From assembly GCF_003627755.1 (NCBI RefSeq), contig NZ_CP032694.1, positions 2,595,501-2,659,500 of the forward strand: DNA of 64,000 bases. Direction: 5' to 3'. The DNA comes from Rhizobium jaguaris (GTDB lineage: Bacteria; Pseudomonadota; Alphaproteobacteria; Rhizobiales; Rhizobiaceae). The notes under the pieces were generated by a model. That model was not told the DNA's origin. It worked only from the letters and a program-made list of their open reading frames with translations, and did no database searches. The stretch's first letter is position 1; each line of letters starts with the position of its first letter. This document shows positions 28,891-38,273 of this stretch, piece after piece. The translations under genes and the position numbers were made by a program.

Positions 28891-29634
28891 GTGAAATATC
28901 GTCCTGCCGTTCTCTCTATTTCTCTCATTATTGCAGTCATAATCATGAGCTCATTCGTCAGCCGCTCTGCTTTGGGGCTGGTCGTTAGAGCCTGCGAGGT
29001 TAACTCTACCCTGACAGGATCGCCGTATCCGTGCCTCAAAATAGTCGAGGCGCAGGATCCGCTGTCTTCCTACGCCGTTCTTCGCGAGGCCACCGACAAA
29101 GAGCGCACCATTCTTGCGCCACTAGCCGATGTACCCGGCATCGAAGACCCCCGCCTTCTGGCTGCGGGAGCGCCGAATTATTTCGACGCAGCGTGGAGAG
29201 AGCAATCAGCCACAATCGGCCTGCGCACATCGAAGGGTTCGCCACAGGATTTTGCGCTGGCAATAAACGCCGCCAGTTGGCGCACCCAGGATCGGCTTCA
29301 TATCCACATGGGATGCGAGACGCCTCGCTTTCGCGCTCTTCTGAAGACCCATGCGACAGAAATTGGAAGCGGCCGGTTTACAAAGTTGAGGACCAACGCC
29401 GGTTGGTGGGCAACATTCCAGGCAGCCGATGATCTCTCGAATTTGAACCCGTTGAAGCTTGTCGCAGACGGTTTGGATGGAGCCCGCTCAAATATGAAAG
29501 ACGTGGTGGTTGGCGTCTTTGGCTCCACATTGCCGGACGGGCAGCATGGCTTCTATATTTTGGCGAGAATAGTCGGAGCAAACAAATTCCGCGGATCCGC
29601 GGAGGATATGATTGATCCTAAGTGCCAACCCTAG
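28891..29634 (+). CDS. cdh: CDP-diacylglycerol diphosphatase
   Basis: This protein of about 247 residues hydrolyses CDP-diacylglycerol to CMP and phosphatidate. It aligns with E. coli Cdh from memory: an N-terminal membrane anchor (LSISLIIAVIIMSSF), GLVVRACEVN, GSPYPCLKI, GAPNYFDAAWREQ, and the diagnostic ALAINAASWRTQDRLHIHMG with the HxH catalytic element. GTG at 28891 follows GGA; TTG at 28879 is an alternative. It is transcribed opposite to its dcw neighbours and sits next to an IS91-like element, so it may have arrived with other accessory DNA. Confidence 0.85.
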   Translation: MKYRPAVLSISLIIAVIIMSSFVSRSALGLVVRACEVNSTLTGSPYPCLKIVEAQDPLSSYAVLREATDKERTILAPLADVPGIEDPRLLAAGAPNYFDAAWREQSATIGLRTSKGSPQDFALAINAASWRTQDRLHIHMGCETPRFRALLKTHATEIGSGRFTKLRTNAGWWATFQAADDLSNLNPLKLVADGLDGARSNMKDVVVGVFGSTLPDGQHGFYILARIVGANKFRGSAEDMIDPKCQP

Positions 29635-29990
29635 AGCGGTCCGCTTCGGTGAAGGTTTTTCGATGCGGGCCGCGGTGTGACGGTGGCGGCTGGGCGTGTG
29701 TCGGCCCGCGTTGAAAAACCTTCCAAGGAGGAGGCCTGCGGGGGCTGGGTGGAGCGCCTATGGGGAAAGCGTGCGGCTGCGGTTTTCTGAGGTGGCTATC
29801 GGTGGGAGCGTCGGGTGCAAGCGGGTTGCCCCGAAGGCTTGCAATGACGCGATCGGGGTTGGGGTGCTCCTCTTTCGTAGGCCTCGCATCGGCGGTTTTG
29901 CAGTGTGCGGCGTTGCCTGGCGCAAATCGGCGCCACCCCGGAATGCATCGCAGATCCGGGCCGGCCTTGGCTGATGTGACAGGCGTTTCG
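29635..29990. other. GC-rich stretch between cdh and IS91-like transposase, with large hairpin
   Basis: No credible gene. The first 90 bases form a large imperfect palindrome (29651-29723). In IS91-type elements the origin end (oriIS) lies downstream of the transposase, so this region probably contains the left border; CAAG tetranucleotides at 29724 and 29818 are possible border points, unproven. Confidence 0.35.
29651..29723. repeat. Large inverted repeat (19 paired bases)
   Basis: GAAGGTTTTTC (29651-29661) and GCGGGCCG (29665-29672) pair with CGGCCCGC (29702-29709) and GAAAAACCTTC (29713-29723), separated by 3-base mismatches and a 29-base loop. Confidence 0.6.
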
Positions 29991-31184
29991 TCATGCGGCG
30001 TCCTTTCGGGGTGGCGCACGGGATTTGGGTCGCTGGCCACGGCGGAATATCTCGACGATGCGCATCGGGCCGCCGCAATCTGGGCATGGCTGCCTCAGGG
30101 TGAGCGGGATGCTCTCGGCGCTTGGCGTGTCGTCCTGTGATGGCGCTTCCGTCCCGAGCAGTTTCCTTATCTTTGCGACATTGGCCTTGCGGCCTGCTCC
30201 GGCCAGCAGGCCGTAGTGGCGGATGCGGTGGAATCCGTCGGGCAGCACGTGGATTAGGAAGCGGCGGATGAACTCGTCGGTGGCCAGCCGCATGACCTTG
30301 TGACGGTCACCGGTCTTGATGCGGTAGTCCTTCCAGCGGAAGGTGACCGCCTCGGCATTCGCGCTGATCAGGCGGCTGTTCGAGATCGCCACGCGGTGCG
30401 TGTAGCGGCTGAGATAGGCCAGCACGGCCTCGGGGCCGCCGAATGGGGGCTTGGTGTAGACGACCCAGTCGGATTTGCGGAAGGGGGCAAGCCAGGCAGC
30501 GAAGGCATCCGCCTCTGCAAGCCGGGCTAGATCGCCGAAGAAGCAGAGCACCCCGGATTGACTGAGTGCCATCAGTCCTTCGAGAAACAGCCGCCGAAAC
30601 AGACGAGACAGAACCTTTATGGGCAGAAGGAACCCCGGGCGACAGCCAATCCAGCGCGTGCCATCCGGCGACAGTCCACCGCCGGGCACGACGATGTGCA
30701 CATGCGGGTGATGGGTCAGCGCCGACCCCCAGGTGTGCAGCACGCTGGTCATGCCGATGTTTGCGCCAAGGTGCCGGGGATCGGCGGCGATGGTGGTCAA
30801 CGTCTCCGCCGATGCCCGGAATAGAAGATCATAGACCGTCTTCTTATTCCAATAGGCGATCTGCGCGATCTCGGCGGGGATGGTGAAGACAACATGGAAA
30901 TACTCGACCGGCAGCAGGTCTTCGGCACGGGCGGCCATCCAGTCCCGCGCCGCGGGTCCCTGGCACTTCGGGCAGTGCCGATTCTTGCAGGAATTGTAGG
31001 CGATGTGATGGTGGCCGCATTTGGCACAGGCTGCCACATGCCCGCCGAGCGCCTCGGTTCGGCAGGCCTCGATCGCCGCCATGACCTTGAGCTGGGTCAG
31101 GCTAACATGCCCGGCATTGGCCCGCCGCCACGCCGGGCCATAGGCACGGAAGATGTCGGCGATCTCCAGTTTTGGCCGGATCAC
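29991..31184 (-). CDS. IS91-family transposase (HUH, Y2)
   Basis: This 397-residue rolling-circle transposase has an N-terminal zinc-binding region (CAKCGHHHIAYNSCKNRHCP, then KCQGPAARDW), HUH motif in TSVLHTWGSALTHHPHVHIV and the two-tyrosine signature AYLSRYTHRVAISNSRL (Y-x3-Y). These are the catalytic parts of IS91/IS801 elements, which replicate from oriIS to terIS without target duplication. It appears intact. A tyrosine recombinase gene ends 10 bases upstream in the same orientation. Confidence 0.93.
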   Translation of the reverse strand: MIRPKLEIADIFRAYGPAWRRANAGHVSLTQLKVMAAIEACRTEALGGHVAACAKCGHHHIAYNSCKNRHCPKCQGPAARDWMAARAEDLLPVEYFHVVFTIPAEIAQIAYWNKKTVYDLLFRASAETLTTIAADPRHLGANIGMTSVLHTWGSALTHHPHVHIVVPGGGLSPDGTRWIGCRPGFLLPIKVLSRLFRRLFLEGLMALSQSGVLCFFGDLARLAEADAFAAWLAPFRKSDWVVYTKPPFGGPEAVLAYLSRYTHRVAISNSRLISANAEAVTFRWKDYRIKTGDRHKVMRLATDEFIRRFLIHVLPDGFHRIRHYGLLAGAGRKANVAKIRKLLGTEAPSQDDTPSAESIPLTLRQPCPDCGGPMRIVEIFRRGQRPKSRAPPRKDAA

Positions 31185-31194
31185 CGGACGGGCG

Positions 31195-32082
31195 CTACTC
31201 CAGTTCGCGTCGGAGCGTTTGGTCCTGCAGCTTCTTCAGGGTCTCGAACGGGCTGATCGTGTCGCGGATCGTCTTCGTGGCGACATGCATATAACGGGCG
31301 GTGGTCGTCAGCTTGGCGTGTCCCAGAAGGACCTGGATCACCCGCACATCCGTGTTCGCTTCCAGCAGGTGGGTGGCAAAACTGTGCCGCAGGGTGTGCA
31401 GCGTCGCTGGCTTGGCGATCCCGGCCAGTTTTTTGGCGGCGGTGAAGGCGCGGTTGAGCTGCCGCGGCGAGATCGGGTTGATCTTCGGTTTGCCAGGAAA
31501 AAGCCAGCCCTGCGGCCGTGACTCGCGCCAATAGTCGCGCAAGAGTTCCAGCAGCAGGGGCGACAGCATCACCTTGCGGTCCTTCTGTCCCTTGCCCTGT
31601 TCGACATGGATCAGCATCCGATCGCTGTCGATGTCGCTGATCTTGAGGTTGCAGACTTCGGAGGCCCGCAGTCCGGCGCCATAGGAGATGCTGAGCGCCG
31701 CTCGATACTTCAGGCCCGGCCCCTGGGCCGCCACAAGCAGGTCGGAAACCTCCTCAACGCTCAAGACAACGGGCAACTTCTGCGGTTGCCGACGGAACTG
31801 CATATGCCGCTTCATCTCTTCGCGGTCGCAGGTGATGCCGAAAAAGAACCTCAGCGCGACGATGCGGGCGTTGAAGGTCGGCGGCGTGACGCCCGCATTG
31901 GTCATGTGCAATTGGTAGGCGCGCAGGTCGTCGGGTGTCGCGGTATCCGGAGATCGCTTCAGAAACCCGGCGAAATCCTTGATCGCCCGAATATGGGCTT
32001 GCCGGACTTTGTCGCCCATCCCGCGGATGCGCATGTCTTCGATCATCCGTTCGCGCAGCGGGGTCGTCTTCTCCTCCGTCAT
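31195..32082 (-). CDS. Tyrosine-type site-specific recombinase/integrase
   Basis: This 295-residue recombinase has an N-terminal SAM-like core-binding domain and a catalytic domain with the expected residues: Arg in GAGLRASEVCNLKI, Lys in GKGQKDRKVMLSP, His-x-x-Arg in LHTLRHSFATHLLEAN, His in QVLLGHAKLTTTARY and nucleophile Tyr in ARYMHVATK. Start 32082 is preceded by AGGAGG at 6 bases. Its close coupling to the IS91-type transposase suggests it is the accessory recombinase seen in some IS91 elements rather than a phage remnant. Confidence 0.92.
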   Translation of the reverse strand: MTEEKTTPLRERMIEDMRIRGMGDKVRQAHIRAIKDFAGFLKRSPDTATPDDLRAYQLHMTNAGVTPPTFNARIVALRFFFGITCDREEMKRHMQFRRQPQKLPVVLSVEEVSDLLVAAQGPGLKYRAALSISYGAGLRASEVCNLKISDIDSDRMLIHVEQGKGQKDRKVMLSPLLLELLRDYWRESRPQGWLFPGKPKINPISPRQLNRAFTAAKKLAGIAKPATLHTLRHSFATHLLEANTDVRVIQVLLGHAKLTTTARYMHVATKTIRDTISPFETLKKLQDQTLRRELE

Positions 32083-32287
32083 GGGAACCTCCTGTCTGGT
32101 GATTGAGAAGACCCCAATCCTCAGCCAGGACGGCAAACCCACAAAATGCACGGCGTTCAGATCGTTGCTGCACCGTCACCACGGGCGCCAATGCCGCGCG
32201 AGCGGCTTCGTCCTTGGGCCGAAAATGGCCATCCCGGGCATCTGCTAGATAAGACCGGAAAATCCAGCGACGGGACACGCGTAGTGA

Positions 32288-33961
32288 TCAGCCGTTGCCA
32301 GCCAGCAAGCGCTTGGCGGCCGCCCTCGCCTCTTCGGTCACCGAAGCGCCTGCGAGCATGCGGGCGATTTCCTCCGTGCGGTCTTTCGGCTCCATTGTAG
32401 CGACTCGTGTGGAGATCTTCTCCGAGCCATCCGCAACTGGTCCCTTGGAGATCAGGAGATGTGTCGCAGCACGTGCTGCAACCTGTGGCGCATGGGTGAC
32501 GGAAAGCACCTGCACACGATCGGAGAGACGCTTTAGCCGCTGGCCGATCGCATCCGCGACTGCACCGCCAACGCCGGTGTCGATTTCGTCGAACACGAGG
32601 GTCGGTGCCGAACCACGGTCGGCGAGTGCCACTTTCAAAGCCAGCAGGAAACGCGACAGTTCGCCGCCGGAAGCGACCTTGGTAATCGGACCGGGCCTTG
32701 TGCCCGGATTGGTCTGAACATGGAATTCGACGATATCGATGCCATCGGCGGTTCCGCCATCGGGATCGCTGGTGATCTCCACCATGAAACGCGCCCGTTC
32801 GAGCTTCAGTGCCGGCAATTCCGCCATCACGGCGTCAGCGAGCGCTTTACCCGCATGACGTCGCTTTTCCGAGAGGCTGCGCGCGGCCGCGTCGTATTCC
32901 GCCTTGGCGGCGGCAAGCTCTGCATCCAGACGAGCCAACCTTTCTTCGCCGGCGTCAAGATCTGCAAGATCCGAAATCATGCGCGCGGCCAATGCTGGCA
33001 GTTCCGTTACCGGTACGGAATATTTTCGCGAGGCACCCCTGAGCGCAAACAGACGCTCCTCGACCCGCTCCAACTCCCTCGGATCGTATTCGGTCTTGCG
33101 CAGCGCCGCCTCCACTTCCATCTGCGCATTGGAGAGCTGGTCCAGCGCCGCGTCGAGCAGGGCCACGGTATCTTCCAGCAAGCCTGGCGCCTCGTGGCTC
33201 TTGCGCTCCAATCGGCGAACCAGGGAGGCGATGTGCGGCACAGGTGAGGCATTGCCGTTCAGGAACTCCGAGGCCTCCGAGATGTCGCCGGCAATGCGCT
33301 CCGCCTTCATCATCCGCGAACGACGTTCAGCCAGGTCGTCCTCCTCTCCATCCTGCGGCGACAGCTTCTCCAGTTCCTCGACTGACGCCCGGAGATAATC
33401 AGCTTCGCGCGCGGCTTTCTCCACCTGCTCACGCTGCTTCTTCAGCGTCCGCTCGGTGTCACGCCAGATCTTGTAAAACCGTCCAACAGATTGGGTTTCC
33501 TCGGCGATGCCGGCGAAGGCATCGAGCAGCATGCGATGCGCATCGGTATCGACCAGGGCACGGTCGTCATGCTGTCCGTGAATTTCGACAAGAAGCTGCC
33601 CCGCCTGGCGCATCAGTTGAACGCTGAGCGGCTGGTCGTTGACAAACGCCTTGGTGCGACCATCGGCGGATTGCGTGCGACGGAAGATGAGGTCGCCATC
33701 GTCATCGATGCCATTTTCGCGCAGAAGCTTGCGGGCGGCATGCTGCATGCCGACATCGAAGACTGCCGTCACCTGGCCGCGATCCTCGCCATGACGCACG
33801 AGATCGCCATCGCCGCGCCCGCCAAGGGCTAGCGAAAGACTGTCAAGCAGGATGGATTTGCCTGCGCCCGTCTCGCCGGTTAGTACCGAAAGCCCGGTTT
33901 CAAAGGCAAGATCCAGCCGCTCGATCAGAACGATATCGCGGATCGAAAGCTGGACCAGCAT
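32288..33961 (-). CDS. recN: DNA repair protein RecN
   Basis: This 557-residue SMC-like ATPase acts in double-strand-break repair. Walker A is SVLTGETGAGKSILLDSLSL; a long coiled coil spans about residues 150-370; signature and Walker B regions are SGGELSRFLLALK and PTLVFDEIDTGVGG. The start ATG at 33961 is the N-terminus MLVQLSIRDIVLIERLDLAF. The gene lies 12 bases downstream of bamD. Its stop falls just beside the IS91-like element and the coding part is intact. Confidence 0.96.
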   Translation of the reverse strand: MLVQLSIRDIVLIERLDLAFETGLSVLTGETGAGKSILLDSLSLALGGRGDGDLVRHGEDRGQVTAVFDVGMQHAARKLLRENGIDDDGDLIFRRTQSADGRTKAFVNDQPLSVQLMRQAGQLLVEIHGQHDDRALVDTDAHRMLLDAFAGIAEETQSVGRFYKIWRDTERTLKKQREQVEKAAREADYLRASVEELEKLSPQDGEEDDLAERRSRMMKAERIAGDISEASEFLNGNASPVPHIASLVRRLERKSHEAPGLLEDTVALLDAALDQLSNAQMEVEAALRKTEYDPRELERVEERLFALRGASRKYSVPVTELPALAARMISDLADLDAGEERLARLDAELAAAKAEYDAAARSLSEKRRHAGKALADAVMAELPALKLERARFMVEITSDPDGGTADGIDIVEFHVQTNPGTRPGPITKVASGGELSRFLLALKVALADRGSAPTLVFDEIDTGVGGAVADAIGQRLKRLSDRVQVLSVTHAPQVAARAATHLLISKGPVADGSEKISTRVATMEPKDRTEEIARMLAGASVTEEARAAAKRLLAGNG

Positions 33962-33973
33962 GTGCGCTCAATC

Positions 33974-34819
33974 TCACGTCCCAAGAAGAAGTTTCTTGCC
34001 CGCTCTCGAAATCCAGGAGCCCTCGTTTTCATTCGGCGAAAGGCCACCGGTCTTCAGAAGCTTGTACGAATCGGCGTACCAGCGGCTGTCCGGATAGTTG
34101 TGGCCGAGAACGGCGGCTGCCGTCTGCGCTTCCTGAACGATACCCATGGCGTAGTAGGCTTCGACCAAGCGTGCCAACGCCTCTTCGATCTGATTCGTCG
34201 TCGGATATTGCTCGACAACAATACGGAAGCGGGCGATGGCTGCAAGATAATCCTTGCGCTCAAGATAGTAGCGGCCGATCTGCATTTCCTTGCCGGCGAG
34301 CTGGTCGCGGGCAAAGCGAATTTTGGCCTGCGCGTCGCTGACATATTGCGAGTTCGGGTAGTTGCTGACGACCTTGGACATGGCTTCGATCGTCTGCTGC
34401 GCGGCGCGCTGATCCTGCGTCACGTCAACGATCTGCTTGGCGTAGGACGAACCGACGAGATACTGCACGTAATCGGCATCTTCGGAGCCGGGATACTGCT
34501 TGAGATAGCTATTGCCCGTCTGGACGGCATCATCGTAGGCGCCGGTACGGTATTTGACGAAAGTGCTCATCACCAGCGCCTTGCGCGCCCATTCGGAGAA
34601 GGGCTGCTGCTGGTTGATGGCGTCAAACTTTTTTCCGGCCTCCGTCATATTGCCAGCTTTGATATTGGCAAGGCCCTGATTATAGAGCAGTTCCGGCGGA
34701 TCGGTCTCGACACCGAGCTTGGTGATGTCGATATCCCTCTTCGTATCACAACCCGTCACCACCGCACCAGTACCGGCCAGGAGAAGCGATACGAGCAAAG
34801 CCCGTGCTGTAATCTTCAT
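33974..34819 (-). CDS. bamD: Outer membrane protein assembly factor BamD
   Basis: A lipoprotein of 281 residues with signal peptide MKITARALLVSLLLAGTGAV and a lipobox leading to Cys in VVTGCD. TPR repeats follow (LYNQGLANIKAGNMTEAGKKF, ALVMSTFVKYRTGAYDDAV, YLERKDYLAAIARFRIVVE). BamD is the essential TPR partner of BamA. The start at 34819 is chosen because the signal peptide begins there; an upstream ATG at 34843 is less likely. Formerly called ComL. Confidence 0.93.
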   Translation of the reverse strand: MKITARALLVSLLLAGTGAVVTGCDTKRDIDITKLGVETDPPELLYNQGLANIKAGNMTEAGKKFDAINQQQPFSEWARKALVMSTFVKYRTGAYDDAVQTGNSYLKQYPGSEDADYVQYLVGSSYAKQIVDVTQDQRAAQQTIEAMSKVVSNYPNSQYVSDAQAKIRFARDQLAGKEMQIGRYYLERKDYLAAIARFRIVVEQYPTTNQIEEALARLVEAYYAMGIVQEAQTAAAVLGHNYPDSRWYADSYKLLKTGGLSPNENEGSWISRAGKKLLLGT

Positions 34820-35061
34820 GCTTTCAGACCCTGCAAAACCCATCGGATGACTGTCCCACTAGCCGTTGTTGCGGAAACGGCGTTTTCTCGCTGGCGTTTC
34901 TAGCCGCAAAAGCACCATCAGGGCAACGCAATGATGATGCATTAACGCATTTTTGTGGCAAAGATTGAACGATGGCAGGCTTTAACCGCTGTATTGACAA
35001 GAGATTTCGTTTCCGGCCTGCTCTGCCGCGGCTTTAAAGCACCATTGGCGAATCTCTTCTC

Positions 35062-35099
35062 AAAAAAAGAGCCGCCCCCTTTCGGGAGCGGCGACTCTG
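35062..35099 (-). terminator. Terminator downstream of lpxC
   Basis: On the minus strand a GC-rich stem (CGCCGCTCCC / GGGGGCGGC with GAAA loop) is followed by seven T residues, beginning about 20 bases after the lpxC stop. Confidence 0.8.
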
Positions 35100-35118
35100 C
35101 CACCTGGGTTTCTGGAGG

Positions 35119-36075
35119 TCACGCAGACCAGGGGGCGAATTCGGGAGCATTGACGGCGACGAATTCGCGGCTATGCGCACGCTGACGCGGTGCGGAAGTC
35201 TCCACGACATCATAAGCCGAGGGATCGCTCAGCAGTGCCTTCAACGCATTGGCGTTCATGCGGTGACCGCCGCGATAGGAGCGGTAGCAGCCGATGAACT
35301 GGGCGCCGGCCAACGCCAGATCGCCAACGGCATCCAGCGTCTTGTGGCGAACGAATTCGTCTTTGGCGTAACGCAAGCCCTCGATATTGATCACCGTATT
35401 GTCGTCGGAGATGACGACGGAATTTTCCAGCGAAGAGCCGAGTGCATGCCCCGAAGCCCAGAGACGTTCGACATCACGCATGAAGCCGAAGGTACGAGCG
35501 CGCGACAGCTCGGCCTTGAAGGTCTTGGCAGTCAGATCGCCTTCCCACTTCTGCCGGCCGATCAGCGGGCATTCGAAGTCGATCTCGACCTCGAAGCGCG
35601 TGCCGTCATAGGGGCGGAACTCGCACCAGGAACCGCCAGCTTCGATTCGAACAGGCTTGGTGACGCGGATATAACGGCGCTTGACGCCGAGCGAAACGAT
35701 ACCGACCTGCTCGATCGCTTCGATGAAAGGATAGGCGCTGCCGTCCATGATCGGCATTTCTGCACCGGAGACTTCGACGATGACATTGTCCAAACCGATC
35801 GCGTAGATCGCCGCCATGACATGTTCGACCGTCGCGACGGAACGCGCCGGCGAGAAGCCGAGAACCGTACAGAGATCGGTATTGCCCACTTGCGAGGAAA
35901 CCGCGCGCAGCTCTGTCACGTCGCCATTGTCATGCATGCGCTGGAAGATCACACCCGTGCCGGCCTCAGCCGGATAGAGCGTAATCGACACGTTGGCGCC
36001 GGAGTGAACGCCGATACCCGAAAGTGCTACAGGGTTTGCAATGGTGGTTTGAAAACCCAGCAATCCGATTGCCAT
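35119..36075 (-). CDS. lpxC: UDP-3-O-acyl-N-acetylglucosamine deacetylase LpxC
   Basis: This 318-residue zinc enzyme catalyses the committed step of lipid A synthesis. Start MAIGLLGFQTTIANPVALSG is followed by IGVHSGA, the zinc-binding motif in VEHVMAAIYAIGLDN, VSGAEMPIMDGSAYPFIEAI, and the catalytic end FVRHKTLDAVGDLALAG with its conserved His and Asp. It lies downstream of ftsZ on the same strand, with a terminator between them and its own likely promoter in the 330-bp gap. Confidence 0.97.
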   Translation of the reverse strand: MAIGLLGFQTTIANPVALSGIGVHSGANVSITLYPAEAGTGVIFQRMHDNGDVTELRAVSSQVGNTDLCTVLGFSPARSVATVEHVMAAIYAIGLDNVIVEVSGAEMPIMDGSAYPFIEAIEQVGIVSLGVKRRYIRVTKPVRIEAGGSWCEFRPYDGTRFEVEIDFECPLIGRQKWEGDLTAKTFKAELSRARTFGFMRDVERLWASGHALGSSLENSVVISDDNTVINIEGLRYAKDEFVRHKTLDAVGDLALAGAQFIGCYRSYRGGHRMNANALKALLSDPSAYDVVETSAPRQRAHSREFVAVNAPEFAPWSA

Positions 36076-36405
36076 ATAAATTCTGCCTTCGTCTTTCTGT
36101 CCCAGACCGGGCGGTCATCTTCGGACCCTTGCCCTTTTTGCTGGTTCAGTCTGTTACCTACCCCGCGAATTCACATGCAACAGTTGTTGAACGTGATTCC
36201 ACAGGCTCGCTTGCTACTTACATACGCGCGAGAACATCGCATTCCAAATCACTGTTTCTTTCGCTTTGTTACGAAAGCAGATAATTGAATTTGCTGGGTA
36301 ATTTTAGAATTAAAGACAGGCCGAAAATAAAGAAATCCGGGGCTCGTGAGCCCCGGATTCAATAAACATGGTTAGTATCCTATTAATAGGATGACCTATA
36401 CGGGA
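36076..36405. other. lpxC promoter region and ftsZ 3' end
   Basis: The gap holds the ftsZ terminator (36334-36359) and an AT-richer stretch (about 36180-36330) suitable for the lpxC promoter. No ORF of interest. Confidence 0.5.
36334..36359 (-). terminator. Terminator of ftsZ
   Basis: AATCCGGGGCTC / GAGCCCCGGATT, a perfect 12-bp stem with a 2-base centre, is followed on the minus strand by TTCTTTATTTT. Confidence 0.85.
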
Positions 36406-38163
36406 TCAGTTCGACTGACGGCGCAGGAAAGCCGGAATTTCGAGCTGGTCGTCTTCCTGGGTCGCCATGCGCGCCTGCGGAACCTGACGGCCCTGCTCAT
36501 CGAGCTGGCCGCGACGCGGTGCGTAGAGGCTGGCTTCCGGCGACAGCGGACGGCGCTGCTGCGAAGCGGCACTCGGAGCCGAAGCCGTCATGTCGTTGAA
36601 AGCCGGATCCTCGTCGCGGCGACCGAGCGAATTGGTGATTCGCTTCAGCAAGCCCATCGGACCACGCTCTTCCGAAGCCTGGGCGGCAACCGGCTGAGCA
36701 CGATGTTCCATCTCGGCCTTAACGACCGGCGGGAAATCCTCGACCTTCGGCATGCGGACCTGCTCGGGAGCCTGACGGATGATCGGCTCCTGACGGATCG
36801 GCTGCTGCATCTGCGCGGGAGCCGGCTGATGCTGCATCACAGGCTGTTGATGCATGACCGGTGCCGGCTGATGCTGAAGCGGAGCCTGACGCATCGGCTG
36901 TGCTTCCGGTGCAGCTGCAAAGATGCGGCTCTGCGGACGGAAGGTCTCTTCCTGAGCGAGCGGCGGCTGCTGCATTGCCGGCTGCGGTTGGCGGGTCATC
37001 TGGATTTCCAGCTCGCGTTCCATATCGGCTTCCGCCATACGGATGGTCTGCGCGATCGGATCGACAGCGGCCTTCGGTGCCTGCGCGACGTGGGCAGGCT
37101 GAGCTGCGGCCGCTGCCGGAGCAACGGCCGCGGAGGGACGGACAGCCGGCTTTGCAACCGGACGGAATTCCATGGCCTTGTCGGCCGCTTCGTTCATCGC
37201 GCGGTCGATACCGGTTGCGACGACGGAAACGCGGATGATGCCTTCCAGCGATTCGTCGAAGGTGGCGCCAAGGATGATATTGGCGTCCGGATCGACTTCT
37301 TCACGAATGCGGGTCGCAGCTTCGTCGACTTCGAACAGGGTGAGGTCGCGGCCGCCGGTGATCGAGATCAGCAGGCCCTGTGCACCCTTCATCGAGGTTT
37401 CGTCGAGCAGCGGGTTGGCGATGGCGGCCTCGGCAGCCTGCATTGCACGGCCCTGGCCGGAAGCCTCGCCGGTACCCATCATGGCGCGGCCCATTTCGCG
37501 CATGACCGAACGGACGTCGGCGAAGTCGAGGTTGATGAGACCTTCCTTCACCATCAGGTCGGTGATGCAGGCAACGCCCGAATAGAGAACCTGGTCAGCC
37601 ATCGAAAACGCGTCAGCGAAGGTCGTCTTGTCGTTGGCGATACGGAACAGGTTCTGGTTCGGAATGACGATCAGCGTGTCGACCGACTTCTGCAGTTCCT
37701 GGATGCCCATTTCGGCAAGCCGCATGCGGCGACCGCCCTCGAAGTGGAACGGCTTGGTGACAACGCCAACGGTCAGGATGCCCTTGTTGCGAGCGGCCTG
37801 TGCGACGACCGGCGCAGCACCCGTGCCCGTGCCGCCGCCCATGCCGGCGGTGACGAAGCACATATGCGTGCCATTCAGGTGATCAATGATCTCGTCGATG
37901 CACTCTTCAGCAGCCGCACGGCCGACTTCCGGCTGCGAGCCAGCGCCGAGGCCTTCGGTGACATTGACGCCGAGCTGGATGATCCGCTCTGCCTTCGTCA
38001 TCGTCAAAGCCTGTGCGTCCGTATTGGCGACGACGAAATCGACGCCTTGCAAGCCTGCCGTGATCATGTTGTTGACGGCATTGCCGCCACCACCACCGAC
38101 ACCGAACACGGTGATCCGCGGCTTCAGCTCGGTGATATCTGGCTTATGCAGCTTGATAGTCAT
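36406..38163 (-). CDS. ftsZ: Cell division protein FtsZ (long-tailed)
   Basis: This 585-residue tubulin-like GTPase forms the Z-ring. The GTPase domain (about 1-320) has [14 protein letters not shown], the tubulin signature [16 protein letters not shown], and the synergy-loop region in [13 protein letters not shown] very long linker (about 320-560) rich in Pro, Gln and Ala follows, ending in the conserved peptide [12 protein letters not shown] that binds FtsA and other partners. Rhizobial FtsZ proteins commonly have such a tail; E. coli FtsZ has 383 residues. It is followed by a terminator. Confidence 0.97.
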   Translation of the reverse strand: MTIKLHKPDITELKPRITVFGVGGGGGNAVNNMITAGLQGVDFVVANTDAQALTMTKAERIIQLGVNVTEGLGAGSQPEVGRAAAEECIDEIIDHLNGTHMCFVTAGMGGGTGTGAAPVVAQAARNKGILTVGVVTKPFHFEGGRRMRLAEMGIQELQKSVDTLIVIPNQNLFRIANDKTTFADAFSMADQVLYSGVACITDLMVKEGLINLDFADVRSVMREMGRAMMGTGEASGQGRAMQAAEAAIANPLLDETSMKGAQGLLISITGGRDLTLFEVDEAATRIREEVDPDANIILGATFDESLEGIIRVSVVATGIDRAMNEAADKAMEFRPVAKPAVRPSAAVAPAAAAAQPAHVAQAPKAAVDPIAQTIRMAEADMERELEIQMTRQPQPAMQQPPLAQEETFRPQSRIFAAAPEAQPMRQAPLQHQPAPVMHQQPVMQHQPAPAQMQQPIRQEPIIRQAPEQVRMPKVEDFPPVVKAEMEHRAQPVAAQASEERGPMGLLKRITNSLGRRDEDPAFNDMTASAPSAASQQRRPLSPEASLYAPRRGQLDEQGRQVPQARMATQEDDQLEIPAFLRRQSN

Positions 38164-38224
38164 GGTACCCGTTCCTTCTCTTTATGGCCGCATCGCCACG
38201 CCGGCCAATTCACTAAATTTCACT

Positions 38225-38272
38225 TGCCTGACCCCTGCCCGGAAAGCGCTTGTCGCGATCCGGGATCAGGCA
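38225..38272 (-). promoter_or_regulatory. Hairpin in the ftsA-ftsZ intergenic region
   Basis: TGCCTGA (38225-38231) and TCAGGCA (38266-38272), with inner CCCGG/CCGGG, pair to form a long interrupted stem beginning directly after the ftsA stop. No U-run follows, so attenuation or RNA processing is more likely than full termination. Confidence 0.45.
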
Positions 38273-38273
38273 C

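Larger units (their letters stand above)
29991..32082 (-). mobile_element. IS91-like element with tyrosine recombinase (core; ends not resolved)
   Basis: The transposase and upstream integrase gene form one co-oriented unit between cdh and recN. IS91-type elements make no target duplication, so ends cannot be fixed from one sequence. Left flank candidates lie within 29640-29990 and right flank candidates within 32083-32280. The block separates recN from ligA. Confidence 0.75.

Noticed and set aside
29618-30040. 140-codon minus-strand ORF and an opposite ORF between cdh and the IS91-like transposase
   Set aside because: Composition is arginine/proline rich and the ORFs overlap the palindrome and the transposase end; no domains.
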